Made by a program: the position numbers and the translations under genes. DNA of 64,000 nt from Ctenosaura bakeri (lineage: Eukaryota; Chordata; Lepidosauria; Squamata; Iguanidae): NCBI GenBank assembly GCA_948474755.1, contig CAOLHI010001151.1, forward strand, positions 366,731 through 430,730. Reading direction: 5' to 3'. How positions within the stretch are numbered: position 1 is the stretch's first letter; each line of letters starts with the position of its first letter. Under the pieces are notes generated by a model. The model searched no databases. It was given only the letters and a program-made list of their open reading frames with translations, and had not been told where the DNA came from. Below are positions 11,601-26,600 of this stretch, one piece after another.

Positions 11601-14600
11601 AAAATATGTGTTGTATTATCCATGTTTTTCACTATCTGCAGTAAGTCCAGAACGTATCCCCGCCAGTTGGGGGAACCTACTGTATTTGCACAGCTAGTTC
11701 AAAGTATGAGCATATTCCCTCAGTGAAGACCCCACTGAAGCCTTAAAGAAACAACATACAAACAAAGTACGTCTGGAAAGTAAAAATACAATATTAAACT
11801 GATTAAATATATTAATTTGCCTGTCTACTCTGAAGAGAAAAAATTAATCAAGAGTGCCGAGCTGAAGAGGTTTCCAGTTGTTTTCCATGTCCCAGCCAAA
11901 ATTAAACTCTAAATCTATACTGCTTTTTGAGCCCTAACCCATGAAAAATGTACTCTTAAAATTTTTTATCAATTATTTTTGCCTCTGCTTTAAACCACAT
12001 CAAATAGCATTCCTGAATTCTACACAAAGCCAAAGTCTACCAGTGAACAACCACAGAGTGCCAGGGCCAATATGAACTATGTATCACCTCTGGGAGGCCA
12101 CTATGAACTATGTATCACCTCTGGCATGCCTGATTTAGTGTCACATCTTGTTTTGATTTCAGCTAATCTTTTGATTTATTTTTTTTTGACTGAAGAGGTT
12201 TAAGAATGTGTGCGGCTGGGGACAAGGGTTGGCTGAATTTTTTTTAAAAGAAGGGTCTGGGGGCTTTAGCCTACAACCCATATTACCTGTGTGGTGTTTG
12301 GCATGACGCAAAAGCTGCTTCTGGAGACGGAACAGTCGCCCACATGAAGGATGAGGACACACATATTTCTTTTTCAACAGATGCTGATATTTGATGTGAT
12401 GCTGAAATGAAAAAAAATAAGGCTGACAGATTATAAATATTCTAACAGAAAAAGGCTAATAAAATTAAACTCAGCATTCTGCAAGCCAACCTCAGTGGTC
12501 CAGTTTCAGCATATTATGGGCAACAATAGAATACCCGTAAGTTATTACCATCAGTTTCTTGTAGCTTAAAACTAAAAAAAAGAAACACTGTTTATACAAT
12601 CTGTCCTCTCATGAATGACTGCGTTTCTCAGTATTTATGCTTTCACTCCAAATTGTTTTTGGGTTTTTTGGTTTGGTGATTTTTTTTTTATTTTATTTTT
12701 TTTGCAAATACACCTACAGTTAGCCTCCACATTTGTGGGTTTAACTTTCACAGCTTTATTTGTGAGTTTCTCCACCTCCTGCTTCCCAGGGTTAGGTGAC
12801 CCAACTTGCTTCTGAACTCTAGCTTCTCTTCTCTCCACTTGTTTCCCTTCCCCTGCAGGAAACAAACTTGCATGATTTTGTTCACTATGTGTAATTACCT
12901 GAGTGTTTAAATGTGTCTTGTAAAATTACACTGTCAAAGTGATACCACAACAGCCTTTGGTGTAGTGTAACAGAGAGAAGAGTACTCCTGAAAGCAAGTA
13001 TGGCTAAACAAACAGCTTTTTAGTTCCACTCTTTTCATACACAAAATTTTCCCTTCAATGCTAAAGCTAAACTCACAAATAGTGCTTTTGAACTGTCCAA
13101 CACAGAACACTGGGTTGAACACAGACTTCTTGTTTCATGAATGGCAAGGCTCCTCCCATCTAGTGAAGTCTCACAGGCAGAAGCAGCAGAAAGACAATCT
13201 TTGTAGATTCTCCCTTTCCACTTAGTACTATCACAAAAAGTACTGTATTATCATAAACACTGTTGGCTGATTCCCCAATCCTCCACAGCAGATTTTCAGG
13301 GGAACACTAGGAGTAAGTGACAACCAGGCCCTCTAGTGGAACAGTCCTTTGAAAAGAGCTACTTTGAGAAGATATGGGGAGAGAGTCAGACGGGTCATCA
13401 GCACAGCAGAAGCCTGTTAATTTCTTTTGCCATTCTCTTCAACTATGGCTGGAGACAAGATGCTTTTTAAAGCCTGGGAAATTTTTCCACAGAATAACAA
13501 GCTCTTCTTTGCAATCTAGTAAGATTTTGCATAGAATAGGAGCTTTCTTTTACAGCCTGGAATGCTATTGCATTTATTAACAGGAAAAGCAAAATAATTG
13601 AGCTATGCTTTATTTCTGAAAAGTGCTATACTCGGTTTTACTTCTAAGCAAAGCTATGCTTTGCACATTTCATAGGCAAGTGTTCCACTGGTAAGATTCA
13701 TATCTGGCCCACACACTTTGCTTTTCCTGAGTCCTGTGCCCTCAGCTACACTGTTCCACTTCTGGTATAAATGGATTTTGAAGAAACTCACTGCATCAAA
13801 GGCAGAAGAGAAATCAGAGAGAACAAGGCCTAAGCAAACCTTTGGGTCTGACAATGAGGAGACCATCGATGTTTTTTGTTCTGGCATTTTCAACAGAGTA
13901 CTGGAGTAAAAAACAACAGAGCTTGAGGAGAGAACACTAAGACATCACATGAGCACAAAACATAATCCAGTAGTTTGGAGATAAAGGTAAGGAAAAAATG
14001 GGTGATAGATGAGGAAGAGGTATTGGCCAAGGAAATATTTTTAAAGAATGGAATCAGCAGCACGTGTGGGTCCTGAACAGAAAGAACAACAATATAAACA
14101 TTGGTTATGAGGGCAAGAAGATGGGTAATGGTAGCAGAAGGAACAACTAGAAGGAACAGGTTCAACAGGCATGGGTAGGGTTAGATGAGGATAATAGGAC
14201 AGACAACTCAACTATGTTAGCAGAAAAATGAGAAAGGGGCGATAGAAGAGAGAGGTGGAAGTGTGGGAAAGAACAGAGGAAAAGAAATCATGGTAGACTG
14301 ATTGAATTTTAAGACTGAAGGAGAAAGCAGAACCTTGGACACAGAGTTAAAAAAGGGAAGACAGAAAGCAGGTGAAAGAGAATGAAGCAGTGTGTGGCAC
14401 TCTTAGAACTGGTGTAATCACAGAAATGAAGTAGGGTTGCTTAGCCAAGTTGACTTATAGTGGACAAGGCAGCCAACTCTTTTAATCTCCTTGAGAAACT
14501 ATACAAAAGTACACAAAATGATTGCTATTATTATTCTCACTTGCAGATAGCGAGGGTGTGCAAGAACCGTGCCACATCCTTCCATCTCACAGCGTACATA

Positions 14601-17600
14601 TTGTATTGGGGGCTTCTTCCTAAGGAACAAAACAAAACAAAAACAAAGGAGATAAGGAAAGGGTATGCTAACATATTATACCTTCCTGACTGATTGACTA
14701 ATAGAATGAGTTTTATCTAGCACAAGTAGTGTGCCATATAAGAAGCCATAGTAATTTGTCAATACCCGTGCCCAAATACTTTCCCATAGTTTTATGTATA
14801 TGTCACACGTGAATGATTAAGAGTCACTGTAACTTCTAAAATCCATTGCAGAAAGTGTTTATAATGTTGGTCCAAAACAAATCCAATACCTCTCCTTTTG
14901 GACAGGTCTTTTAAAGGAATAATTTGGCCTTTAAACCAAAAAGCAGGGTTTTTTAATTTTGTTAATACCAAGTATTTGAAAATCAGCAATGCACAGATAT
15001 GTCTTTATTGCTTTTAAAACAACAGTCTACAGCTGAGTCTAAGACCTTTGAATTATGTTCCTTTCTTCTTAACCACAGATATTATTAAAAGTATAGACTC
15101 AATATGGATATCTTGCTTTCCATAATTAAATAAATATTGAAATAATGTGTTTCAATACCTCATCTTTACTGAACACTCTCAACTGGGAACTCAGATGCAA
15201 GTGTGAACTTTAAAAATAGCACAGAAAGAATGTGCTGAAGATGTGTTTGTTCCCTCAAAGCAGAACTATAACACAGATCTATTTATTCAGTCTTATCAGA
15301 CAGTACCATCATTACTACTCCTTGCAGTAAGCAACAACAGAGAAACTATGACTATAGACATGTTGCACTCCTAAGTTACACTACCACTTACTACAAAAAG
15401 CCACACCTTTTTCTGTTTTACAGCTGCAATGCTAAAAGCACTGGAAGTATCTTTCTAAACAGTATATTTAAATAACCACTATTCAGTGGCCACTTTGCAT
15501 TGTATCATTTAAATGAAAAAGACAAAAATTATTCACCTCCTTTTTGGAAGTCGTGGGCTCTTGTCATCTTTTCTCCTCCTCCCTCTCCTAGGACAAGAAC
15601 AGGAGAACAAGATAAAAAGCTAAAGAACAGTAGTGCACATTTGCAGATGTGAAAATGAAAAAATATACACCAGGTGGTATGCTGATTAAGAAAACAAAAT
15701 AAGAGTAAATAGTCTCAGAACAAGAACTCGTGATGCCTACACAATGCAATCTAACTCAGCAAAAGCATTTCTGTGCTGATCAGTAAAAATTCTGACCTGC
15801 ACAGAACTTACTTCAACACCACCATCATCCAAACAAACTTGCAGAGAGCTCTTCGGACTTCTGATAAATTCGAGAAGGATTTTTCCCCCTGGAAGATCAT
15901 CTGTGAACCTCCCAAGTTCACAACATTTGGCTTGATTTACCTGAGTACAAGTTCTCACTCCTTTGAAAGGGGGATAAACATTACTACTTGCTGCTGCAAA
16001 CGCCTAGAGGGAAGACGAACATCGTTTTTCCTTCTTTAAATTCTCCTTCGGAGGAAGAAGTAGAGTCTCTCTTACAGGCATTCTCAAAAAAGTTAAGCAA
16101 TGACTTGCTATGGCTGACATACCCTACTGTAGCTCTGTGGGAAGGGAAATACATCACTATAACACTGATACTGTTCCACAGAGAAATTCCAGGAGAAAGG
16201 AGTGATAGGTGTTCTTTCCTTCCAACAAAAATTTAATATGCACAACATGGGTTGAGATGGGCACATGCACAATGTTCATAGGCCAGTTTTCACACCTGTA
16301 GCAAGCTTGACCATACCATTTTTGGTTGTAAATCATAACCTCAATCACTTGATGAATCAATGTTTTTTGTATGATCTGGCACTTCTGAAGGCCTCAAGGT
16401 ACATTAATTGACTTGAAAGAAAAAAAAATCCTGAAATATTATGAGGCTAGTGGGCACATTTCCCAATCTAGTGTATGTCAATTATGCCTGAGAACAGCTA
16501 CTGGTAGAGGGAAGGACAATTCATCTTCAACATGATACCCTCATATATGACCACTGTCATCAGAGATGACAATATTGACATATTTTTATTGTTGAACATG
16601 TGATGTGTAATCCACTATTGGAGTGATTTACTTATTACTGGTATCATTATCGTAATCATGATCTTTATTATTATCCCACCTTTCTCTCAAAATTGGGATT
16701 CAGGAAGGCACGCAATTTAAAAAAATACTAAAAAGATACAAAAAGTTAACATCAGAACTATATTTAATAAAATATAACTAAAAAGATGGAAAACTACTAA
16801 AAATAACTGAATTTAAAACAATACAGCATCCCTTGTTGTTGTTGTGTGCCTTTGAGTCATTTCTGACTTACAGTAATGAAATCACAGGTTTTTCTTGGCA
16901 AGATTTTTTCAGAGATGGCTTGCCATCGCCCTCCTCTGAGGCTGAGAGAGTGAAACTTGTCCAAGGTCACCAAGTGGGTTTCTACAGCCAAACATCCTAA
17001 TCTCTGGAGCCACAGAAAACAAGTTTGCTCTATCTTCCACATGACAACCCTTCAAATATTTGAACATAGCTATCATGTCACCTCTTGATCTTCTTTTCTC
17101 CAGGCTAAACATGCCTATCTCCCTAAGCTTCTCCTTGTAGGGAATGATTTTCAGTCCTTTTACCATTTTGGTCACCCTGCTCTGGACATGTTCCAGGTTG
17201 TAAATATCTTTCTTGGATTTTGGTGTCCAGAACTGGACACAGTATTCCAGGTGAAGTCTGACCAAAGCTGAATAGATGTGGTCCACTAAGATTGCTAGAT
17301 TCCATTTATATAAACTGTGGTTAGGCCAGGTTCATCCATTCTGTATCTGTGCATTCATTTTTTCTGCCCAAGTGTAGTAACTTACACTTCCTGCTAAATT
17401 CATTTTGTTAATTTTGGCCCAGCTCGCTAATCTCTTCAGGTTGTTTGGAATTCTGATCCTGACCTCTGGGGTATTAGCTGCTCCTTCTAATTGTCATCTG
17501 CAAATTTGATAAGAATGCCCTCTATTCCCTCATCCAAATAACTGATAAAGATGCTGAACAGTACTAGGATCTGGACAAAACTCTGTAGCATTCCACTAAT

Positions 17601-20600
17601 CACATCTCTCCAGGATGCAGAGCAGATTGAGCACTCTTTGGGTTTGGTTAGTCAACCGATTATCCACCAAACAGTAGCACTCTCTAGTCTGCATTTTACT
17701 AGTTTGTTTGCAACAATATCACTGGTGACCTTACTGAAAGGTCAAAGGCCTTACTGGTCTCTAGATATGCTATATCCACAGCGTTCCCTACATTTACCAA
17801 GCTTGTAACTCTATCAAAAAGATAGATAAGATTAGTCTGGTATGACTTGTTTTTGAGAAACGCATGTGAACTTTTAGTGATCCCAGCATTACTTTCTGAG
17901 TGCTTATGGACTATCTGCTTAATACTCTGCTCCAGAATCTTTCTTGGTATTGATGTCAGGCTGATTAGGCAATAATTATTTGGGTCCTTTTCCCCCGTTT
18001 TTTTGAAGACCAGGACAACATTAGCCCTATTCCACTCTGCTGGGACTTCTCTCATTCTCCAAGAATTCTCAAAGATTACTGGCAGGGGTTCTGAGATTAT
18101 TTTTGCCAGTTCTTTTAATACCCTTGGATGAAGTTCATTTGGCCCTGGAGACCTGAATTCATTTAAAGCAGTCAGGTATTCCTGTACTACCTCTTTACCT
18201 ATTCTGTGCTGCATTTCCCTACCATGTCATTTGCTCCATCTTCCCCAGGTTAAGCACTGTTTTTCTTTTCGGAGAAGACCAATGCAAAGAAGGGCCTCTC
18301 CTGATGATCTCAGGCCCTATACAGGCTGATATGGGGAGACATCTCCCTGTTCAGACTCGCATGCACATTCCCAAGTACTAGATGTGGAGAGTCTGTCTCA
18401 ATAATTGTGCACAGAGCAACTCTACTGCTAGGGCAATTCATACTAAAGCAGAGGACAATCATCTGCTTCTGCACATGCAAGCTGTTCCAGAGCCACTTCA
18501 CATGCTTAGCTTTCAGTCACTATTTTCAGCCAATCACTTTCCCAGTGACACAGAAAATTTTGCTTAATATTTTCACAGGAAATTTTCAATTTCTAAATAA
18601 AATGCACTAGATTCATTAGAAACAAGGAATGGATGCCAGTAAAATATTAAGCAATTCTATGGCAGCACGAGTGAGTTTACAATGACAATGAAATTGGAGA
18701 TAGTCCAATGACTTAAGTGAAAGAAAGTTGTTGGAAAGTCATTGAATGGACCAAGGAATTAACCAAACCACATAAGAGAATCATACATTGTTGTAAAAAT
18801 GTAAAATATTCCATTAAGAATAATTTCCATTTAAAGCTTCCCTTTTATTTTTAAATCTCACTGAGTGTGCTTTACTTTTCCTAATCAAACATTTCAGTTC
18901 AATACTTACTGGCTAGAAATTAAAGAACATTTTTTCTTGACTACATCCATTCTAAATTTTCCAGAAAACCCACATCACTGCTCTTTCTTAAAAGATATTT
19001 TCAGAAATATAAATCCTAGGGATACCTTATACTCACTGACGACCCCCTCTTCAGAGTACATGACACTACTTTAGCTCAACAAGGATCTATACTTGGGGGG
19101 ATTGAGCTCTTTATTAGAAGATGACAGAAAGAAGTCTTTGACTGAATTATGGAAAGAGAAAATGTGTGCAGAATCACACTCAACATCTGGTTCAACTGCT
19201 TTATTCTACAAAAATATATTCCGTTGGAGTGACTGGCTATGGTATATTTATATTCCACTTGCTTTATTACTCTACTTGCTGTACAATTCTAATGTAACTG
19301 ATGTTTTTAAATAGTGCTTTTAAAAGCTCAATAGCTGTCAAACTATATCCTAACTCATTTCTACCTAAAAATGAATTTCAAAGGTAGTTAACATTTATCA
19401 TTCTCCTACTATTTTGGCAAATGGTATCCACCGCAGGAATAGGTTGATAGTGAAGCACACGCACACCTTCAAAACCTGATTTTTTTTTTGTTAAGTCTAT
19501 TTGTGTACATTGCACATACCCACTGGATCTACCATTCAAATATGAAGATATCATCAGAAGTTTCTAGGGCTCCTCTATGCAATCCAAGAACGAAGACATG
19601 ACTATGGGTTATTTCCTATAAATGTTTGGAAGCTACAGGATTTTGAAAATTAATAAATAAAAAATATGGTGTTCAGAAATCAAAAATGTTTACAACTAAA
19701 ATGTACACTTTTTATTAGCAAGCAATAATTTCTGTAACCAACAGATAGAATCATAGAATCATAGAATCATAGAAATGTAGAGTTGGAAGAGACCACACGG
19801 GCCATCCAGTCCAACTCCCTGTCATGCAGGAACACCCTCAAAGCACTCCCGACAGATGGCCATCAAGCCTCTGCTTAAAAACCTCCAAGGTAGGAGACTC
19901 CACTACTCTCCGAGGCAGCAGATTCCACTGCCGGACAGCCCTGACTGTCAGGAAGTTCTTCCTGAGGTTCAGGTGGAATCTCCTTTCCTGCAGCTTGAAT
20001 CCATTGCTCCTTGTCCTGGTTTCTGGAGCAGCAGAAAACAAGCCCCCTCCTTCCTCTACGTGGCATCCCTTCAAATATTTAAACATGGCTATCATGTCCC
20101 CTCTTAACCTCCTTTTCTGCAGACTAAACATACCCAGCTCTCTCAGTCTATCCTCATAGGGCATGTTTTCCAGGCCTCTCACCATTTTGGTCACCCTCCT
20201 CTGGACTTGCTCCAGCTTGTCAATATCCTTCTTGAATTGGGGTGCCCAGAACTGGACACAGTATTCAAGATGGGGTCTAACCAAAGCAGAGTAGAGTGGT
20301 ACCAGTACCTCCCTCGATCTAGACACCATACTCCTGTTGATGCAGCCGAGAATTGCATTGGCTTTCTTGGCTGCCGCATCACACTGCTGACTCATGTTCA
20401 GCTTGTGGTCTATGAAGACTCCTAGATCCCTTTCACACGTACTGCTATCCAGCCACGTGTCCCCCATCCTATATTTCTGTATTCCATTATTTCTGCCTAA
20501 GTGTAGGACCTTACATTTCTCTCTGTTGAATTTCATTTTGTTCGCCCTGGCCCAGCTCTCCAATCTATCCAGGTCATTTTGAATTTTGATCCTGTCCTCT

Positions 20601-23600
20601 GGCGTATTAGCAACCCCTCCCAATTTGGTGTCATCTGCAAATTTGATGAGCATGCCCTCTATTCCTTCATCTAAGTCATTGATAAAAATATTGAACAGCA
20701 CTGGGCCCAGGACAGAACCTTGTGGCACCCCACTAGTCACTTCTCTCCAGGATGAAAAACAGCCATCCGTGATCACCCTTTGGGTTCGGTCGGTCAACCA
20801 ATTACATATCCAATTAACAGTAGCCCTGTCTAGCCCACATTTTACTAGCTTCGATGCAAGAATGTCATGGGGAACTTTGTCAAAGGCCTTACTGAAATCG
20901 AGATATGCTACATCCACAGCATTCCCTTCATCTATCAAGCTAGTAACTCTATCATAAAAAGAGATCAGATTAGTCTGGCATGACTTATTTTTGAGAAATC
21001 CATGTTGACTTCTCGTGATTATTGCGTTGTTTTCTAAATGATTAGAAACTGAACGCTTAATGATCTGCTCCAGGATCTTTCCGGGTACCGATGTCAGGCT
21101 GACTGGGCGATAATTATTTGGGTCCTCTTTTTTTCCCTTCTTGAAGATGGGGATAACATTTGCTCTCTTCCAATCTGCTGGAACTTCTCCTGTCCTCCAA
21201 GATTTCTCAAAAATTATAGCAAGCGGTTCCGAAATGACCTCTGCCAGCTCTTTTAATATCCTAGGATGCAATTCATCTGGCCCTGGAGTCTTGAATTCAT
21301 CCAATGCGGCCAGGTATTCCTGTACCACCTCTCTACTTATTAAGTGCCTCATTTCCTCTGCTTCCTCCCCTGCTCCCCTACCGCCAGGTTGAGTGCTTGT
21401 ATCCTTCTGGGAAAATACGGAGGCAAAGAAGGTGTTAAGTAGCTCTGCCTTTTCTCTCCCCCCTGTGAGTAATTCGCCATCTTCTCTGCGTAGCGACCCT
21501 ACTGTCTCCTTCTTTTTCCTTTTGCTGCGGACATATTTAAAAAAACCCTTTTTATTGTTTTTAATGTCTCTGGCCAGCCTAAGTTCGTTCTGTGCTTTAG
21601 CCTTTCTGACCTCCTCCCTACATCTCCTGGCTACTTGCTTAAATTCTTCTTTGGTGGTTTCCCCCTTCTTCCATTTCCTATACGTGTTTCTCTTAACTCT
21701 TAGCTCAGCTGAGAGTTCTTTAGTCAACCATTCTGGTTTCTTCAGATGCCTTCCATTTTTCCTCCTTATTGGCACAGTTTTAGACTGTGCCGTCAGTATC
21801 TCCTTTTTAAGGAACTCCCATGCCTCCTGAACTCCTTTCCCTTTCACTATTCCTGACCACGGAATTCCAGCCAGCAGCTCCCTAAGTTTACAGAAGTCCG
21901 CTTTTTTAAAATCTAAGACGAGTGTCTGGCTACCCTTATCTTCTCCTTCCCACTGAATGCTAAATTCCAACAGGGCATGGTCACTCCCCCATAGCATGGT
22001 TGTTTAAACATAACTTTTGCAAAACCTACTGAAGTTGAACCAAATTGCATCAACTGAATTTCACTTGCAAATAATAATTACTTGTGCATAGTTATATGGT
22101 ACACAGATTACCTTCTACTACTCATTAAAGGGTTTCTCTTGCAGTTCAAGGTCAGAGATTGTCAGAACTGAAAATCTAGAGAACTCCTAGAGGTATGTGA
22201 TACAGCAATAAGAATTCCTACTGACCTTTACTACAGGGCTACATATGAATCACTCAGATGGGCTTCAGATTCATTTGTAGCCCTGATTCTACTGAGTATA
22301 ATGTGAGTTTACACAAAGCCACAGAACCATACTTACTTCCTAGGTGGTTCCTCATCTTCCCGAAATTCACTTTCTTCTTTGACCTCTACCTCCACTTTAA
22401 TCTCTTTCTGTTTTTCTTTTTCTTCCTTTCCCTTCCCAGTTTTTTTCCTTTGCTTTGGAGCATCCCTGTAAATATAGAGATTATACGTTTACATTCTTAG
22501 GGAAATCCTTTGTTACCAGACACATTCTGTTGTTTCATTTCATCCTCAAACTTGTCAAGAATTCTTCAACACGGATATTTAAGTGTCTGGTGTTTCCTCT
22601 TCCTGTAATGAAAAGGTACACACATCACCGGCCTTCTTAATTGTTTAAAAAACAGTTGTTCGTGATAGAAAATTTAATATATGGAGTATTTAGTTTGAAC
22701 TGCAACAAGGAGATATTCTATTAGCTTTGAAAAGATCCAAATGATACTGTACAATCTCTTTGAACCTAGAAAACAGAAGAGCACCTGTCTAAATGGGGTT
22801 TATAGGTTTCATCTCTGGGATCATCTTTGAAAGGAACCTCTTCTTCACTGATGAGCATTTCTTCTTCATCACTGGAGGAGGGACGAGAGGAAAAGAAATT
22901 ATTCTTACATCAGTGTATTTCTGAACAAAGAAATGCATGGTATAAACACTTGATTCTTCTTCTGTGTCTTACACAGACCATTACACAAACTGAACAAAAG
23001 GCAGCATTGTGAAAACAGGCAGACTAATCACAGAACAACCTCTTCAGAACATACTATTTGTTCAATTGCTAAGGATATGTGTATCAGAAACAGGTCAAAA
23101 TATCATCACCATTTAAGACATTAATACCACCTAATCCAAAATGCAGCCTGCAAGCCACCAAGCTGCCAAAGTTGTTTTTGCGGTCACTTACCCCTCTTAA
23201 ACTACATCAGCAAAATTCAGTAGCAATCTAGAAAAGCCCTTTCAATAAATGCAGGACATATTTGTTTTGAGTGATTGACAGATTTTAACAAGGATCACTG
23301 GCCAATAGCAAATAACCCTTTAAAATCAGTTTCCTATCTGATTTAGAGTATTTCTTTAAAAGGAAGGGGGTTCTGGGAAAAGAAAATCGATCCCCAGACC
23401 TGCTAAAGTTCCCCACCTTTGATTATAACATTTGTTCTCCTAATTATCACTTAACCTAATATTTTATTTCCAATTTCTAAATTCAAAGGCTAGCAAGCTG
23501 AAAAACAATTGAACATACTGGAAGCTTAGGACAGTGTGAAAAATTATTTATATCACAGAAATGGTGGCAACAATAACAAATAAAGTTCCCATGCTTGAAA

Positions 23601-26600
23601 CCACTACAGACTGTTACCACTGCAAATACAACCAAATCAAGGAGGACCTGGCATAATAAAGTGTGCCTGCCGTATGGACGGGGGGGGTGTCTGTTCCAGG
23701 AACCTCCATATAAAACAAAAAAATGAAAGTGTCACTTCTCGTTGTGATCAATGGATGCAACGTGCCTACACAGGCAAATGCTTGCCACATCCACACAGGC
23801 ATATGCCCATTGCATTCATGTTTGCGGAGATTGTGCCAGAAGAGGACACACTGTAATTCCTAAACTCCCCTATCAGAAAGATTATCATCATAAGGAAAAT
23901 AAATATAATTCTGGTTTAGGGCATAAGACTGATCAGATGAACCAGATATTTCTGACAAGTCTGACTCTAATAGCAATTTCTGACATTAGAGAAGGCTCAA
24001 GATTACAGGCTATAAAACTGCATTATAACCCACTGCCAGTAAATTTCTGAAGTAGTAACATACAACTCATGGAAGCCATAGATCCATGGAAAAATTTCCA
24101 GATCATTGTCCTATACTTTGAAAACCTAGCCTTTGATTAATTCCATACAATGTAGTTACTAAAAGTTCTAGGAAATATTTGTTATATAACTATCTTGGAG
24201 CATTATTTCAGACTGAAAGTTATTTTGTTAAAACCAGGATTTCTTCATTTACCATGTAAGGGAAGAAAGCTCCAATCAGATCTTCTTACCTGATTCCAGC
24301 TGGAGACGAATGCTCTTCTGTGACTTCTAAAAGAGAAGAACATCTTTAGTAATTCATGAAAGTATAGACAGATCAGCTAGCTTTTTAGAGCTTACAATGT
24401 AACAGTATAGTGAAATATGAAAACAACGTAACATGATGAAGTTACACAAGTTTATAGTCAAAAGCCATTCCCAGTTTCACATGATGGGAGCAAACATGGA
24501 AATTACTTCAAAACATGTGGACATCTATGACAATAAAATGAGATGTGTGCTTCCCTAATAAAGAATTTGTGTTTCAACTACTAAAGTATTTTAGCACTGT
24601 AACTGTTGCACTCATTTAGCAACAACTTCTACTGTCAAAAGCTTTCTTTTAGAAATAATAAGCTTTATAATCAGCCATTGAAAATCCCAACAACTATATT
24701 TTTCCGTGAATGAAAACAACCATACCAAATTCTAGCTGGTCTGTGTTTGGTTCTGATTTGCAGATGAGCTGCAGTGATCCAGTTTTGGATCTAGAGCTCC
24801 GTGAATTTTCTGCATCAGACTGATGAATAGCAGCAGCAGCCCTGTTGGTACGGAAGCCCCGACTGGGCCTGGTTGAACTGACTGAGGTTCCAGTAGCAAT
24901 AATATTGGAGACTTCTTCCTCTTCTATCTCTTCTTTGGGATCTGCAACACAAATATATACAATGCAACATCTGGATCAAGGAAGGAATCCTCTCTGTGGT
25001 TCCAGAATAAAGCAGGAGGTATGGCTCAAGGAGAGCTTTGTTTACCTCCCAGAAAGGAAGTTTTATCTGTCCAGCGTCCACAAATTAGCCTGTGTTATGT
25101 AGACCACAAATAACAAGTTAGAAGTTGCTGTGCCATATCTAAAAGACCTTGTCCTACTACTTAAGCCTGCAAGAAATCTGAGCTCCTCAGAGGAAGCCCC
25201 GTTGCATGTCCCACCACCTTCTGAAGTTAAGTCGCTGGGTACATGTAGCCAGGTTCCTCTGTAGCAGCACCTCAACTGTGGAACTCCCTACCCAAGGAAG
25301 TTAAGACTAGTGGGCAGCCAAAACAGTGCTGTTCCACATAGTCATTTAGTTTGAAATGGCTGTTTTGAAAGTTTGAAAACTGGATTATAGGATTGTTTTT
25401 AGGAGTTTTTAAAGAAAATGTAAATGTGTTTTGAAAATGTTTAGTTCTGTATTGTTTTGATTGGTTTTTACTTGTTCATTGCCTCTGGAGCCCTTGTGCG
25501 TTGTGGGGGGCATACAAAAATCCTCTAAATAAAATAATAAATAAAAGATGCTCAGAGAACCCAAAGCTCTGATAACTCTTACAACTCTGTTAAATCGACA
25601 AGAGTTGTTTTAATTGGATTATTGCAGACTGCTTTGCACTACTACAATCTGTAACAAACACGTATTAAATAAAATAAACAACAAAACTTTTGCTCATAAA
25701 CTTTTCTATTACAGTGGCCAGTTATGTTCTATTCTTTACCCCATCTGAAACTTCTCTCATTTCCTTAAAGAATTATTTCCAAGATACCTTCAATAGCTTT
25801 CAATATCCTTTCTAAAAATAATAATCCAAGAACTGAACAGCCAGTAACTTCTCACCTTCCCAAGCTGAACGATGAGCTTACATAAAGTATTAGAAAAAGA
25901 AAAATGAACAAATGTTGATTTGGATAGCCAAAGTGCAATACAATTCAAATAACACACAGCAGCTTGTGCTTCACTTTATATCAACTCTAGCAATTCCAGA
26001 AAGGGCGGGGGGTGGCAAGAAAAGCTCACACAAACCTTCACACCTTTATTTATACACAATGTTCTTCGTCTTTTTTTCTCTATAATCTTCCCCTAAATAT
26101 TGGTTCCTCCAGGACAACCCAAAATGGTTTTGTGAATAGCACTATGTCAAATTTACGGGAAACTAAATTCAGTGATTGTACATGCTATATTGATATAAGC
26201 AGCAGACATATTTATAACACAACAGAAATTTTTTTGAAAGAAAAATATCAGAGATGTTCCATCTTGATTGTGAGCTCTCTACTAACTGGAAAAAAACTGA
26301 AAGATTTCAAGTGCAATGAGGGCCTCAATCCAATTACTAGTTCCAAGAGAGCAGACCAATTGACTCAGTCACCAAATGGTAAAACATAAATTCAGCAGAT
26401 CTATTCTAGTTAAGACCCGCAATTAGATTTAAGCCATTAAAAAAGAGAGAGAGAGAGGGAGGGAATAGCTCAAGTAGTGAAGTTAGCTAGTTCAGGATCC
26501 AAAGTATAGTTTGATGGTAAATGCCATGTACACCCATGAAGTAAATAGACTTGTAGCCTGTGTTAAAACATCGCTACACAAAGTTATTAAGCTTTGCTTT

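Larger units (their letters stand above)
6907..12286 (-). other. ZFP91 intron 9
   Basis: This 5.4-kb intron is mostly transposon-derived. It holds a SINE (7381-7552), an unclassified 65-bp dispersed segment (7576-7640), a MITE piece (7728-7835), a Tc1 remnant (8271-8960) and a Tigger remnant (9222-11682). A 31-bp direct duplication lies at 12071-12124. Confidence 0.75.
15588..22336 (-). other. ZFP91 intron 6
   Basis: This is the largest intron, 6.7 kb. About half is LINE DNA: an old CR1 with a SINE at its 3' side (16833-18297) and a young CR1 (19745-21997). At 16650-16760 there is a short LINE-tail-like segment ('ttattatcccacctttctctca'). The rest (15.6-16.6 kb, 18.3-19.7 kb, 22.0-22.3 kb) shows nothing I can identify. 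Confidence 0.65.

Noticed and set aside
13654..13893. Minus-strand peptide '[14 protein letters not shown]', reminiscent of a reverse-transcriptase motif
   Set aside because: No neighbouring RT motifs in any frame and no LINE text around it. Chance resemblance.
21393..21830. 145-codon plus-strand ORF at the CR1 element
   Set aside because: Antisense shadow of the intact CR1 RT frame; Ser/Leu-rich with no domain.
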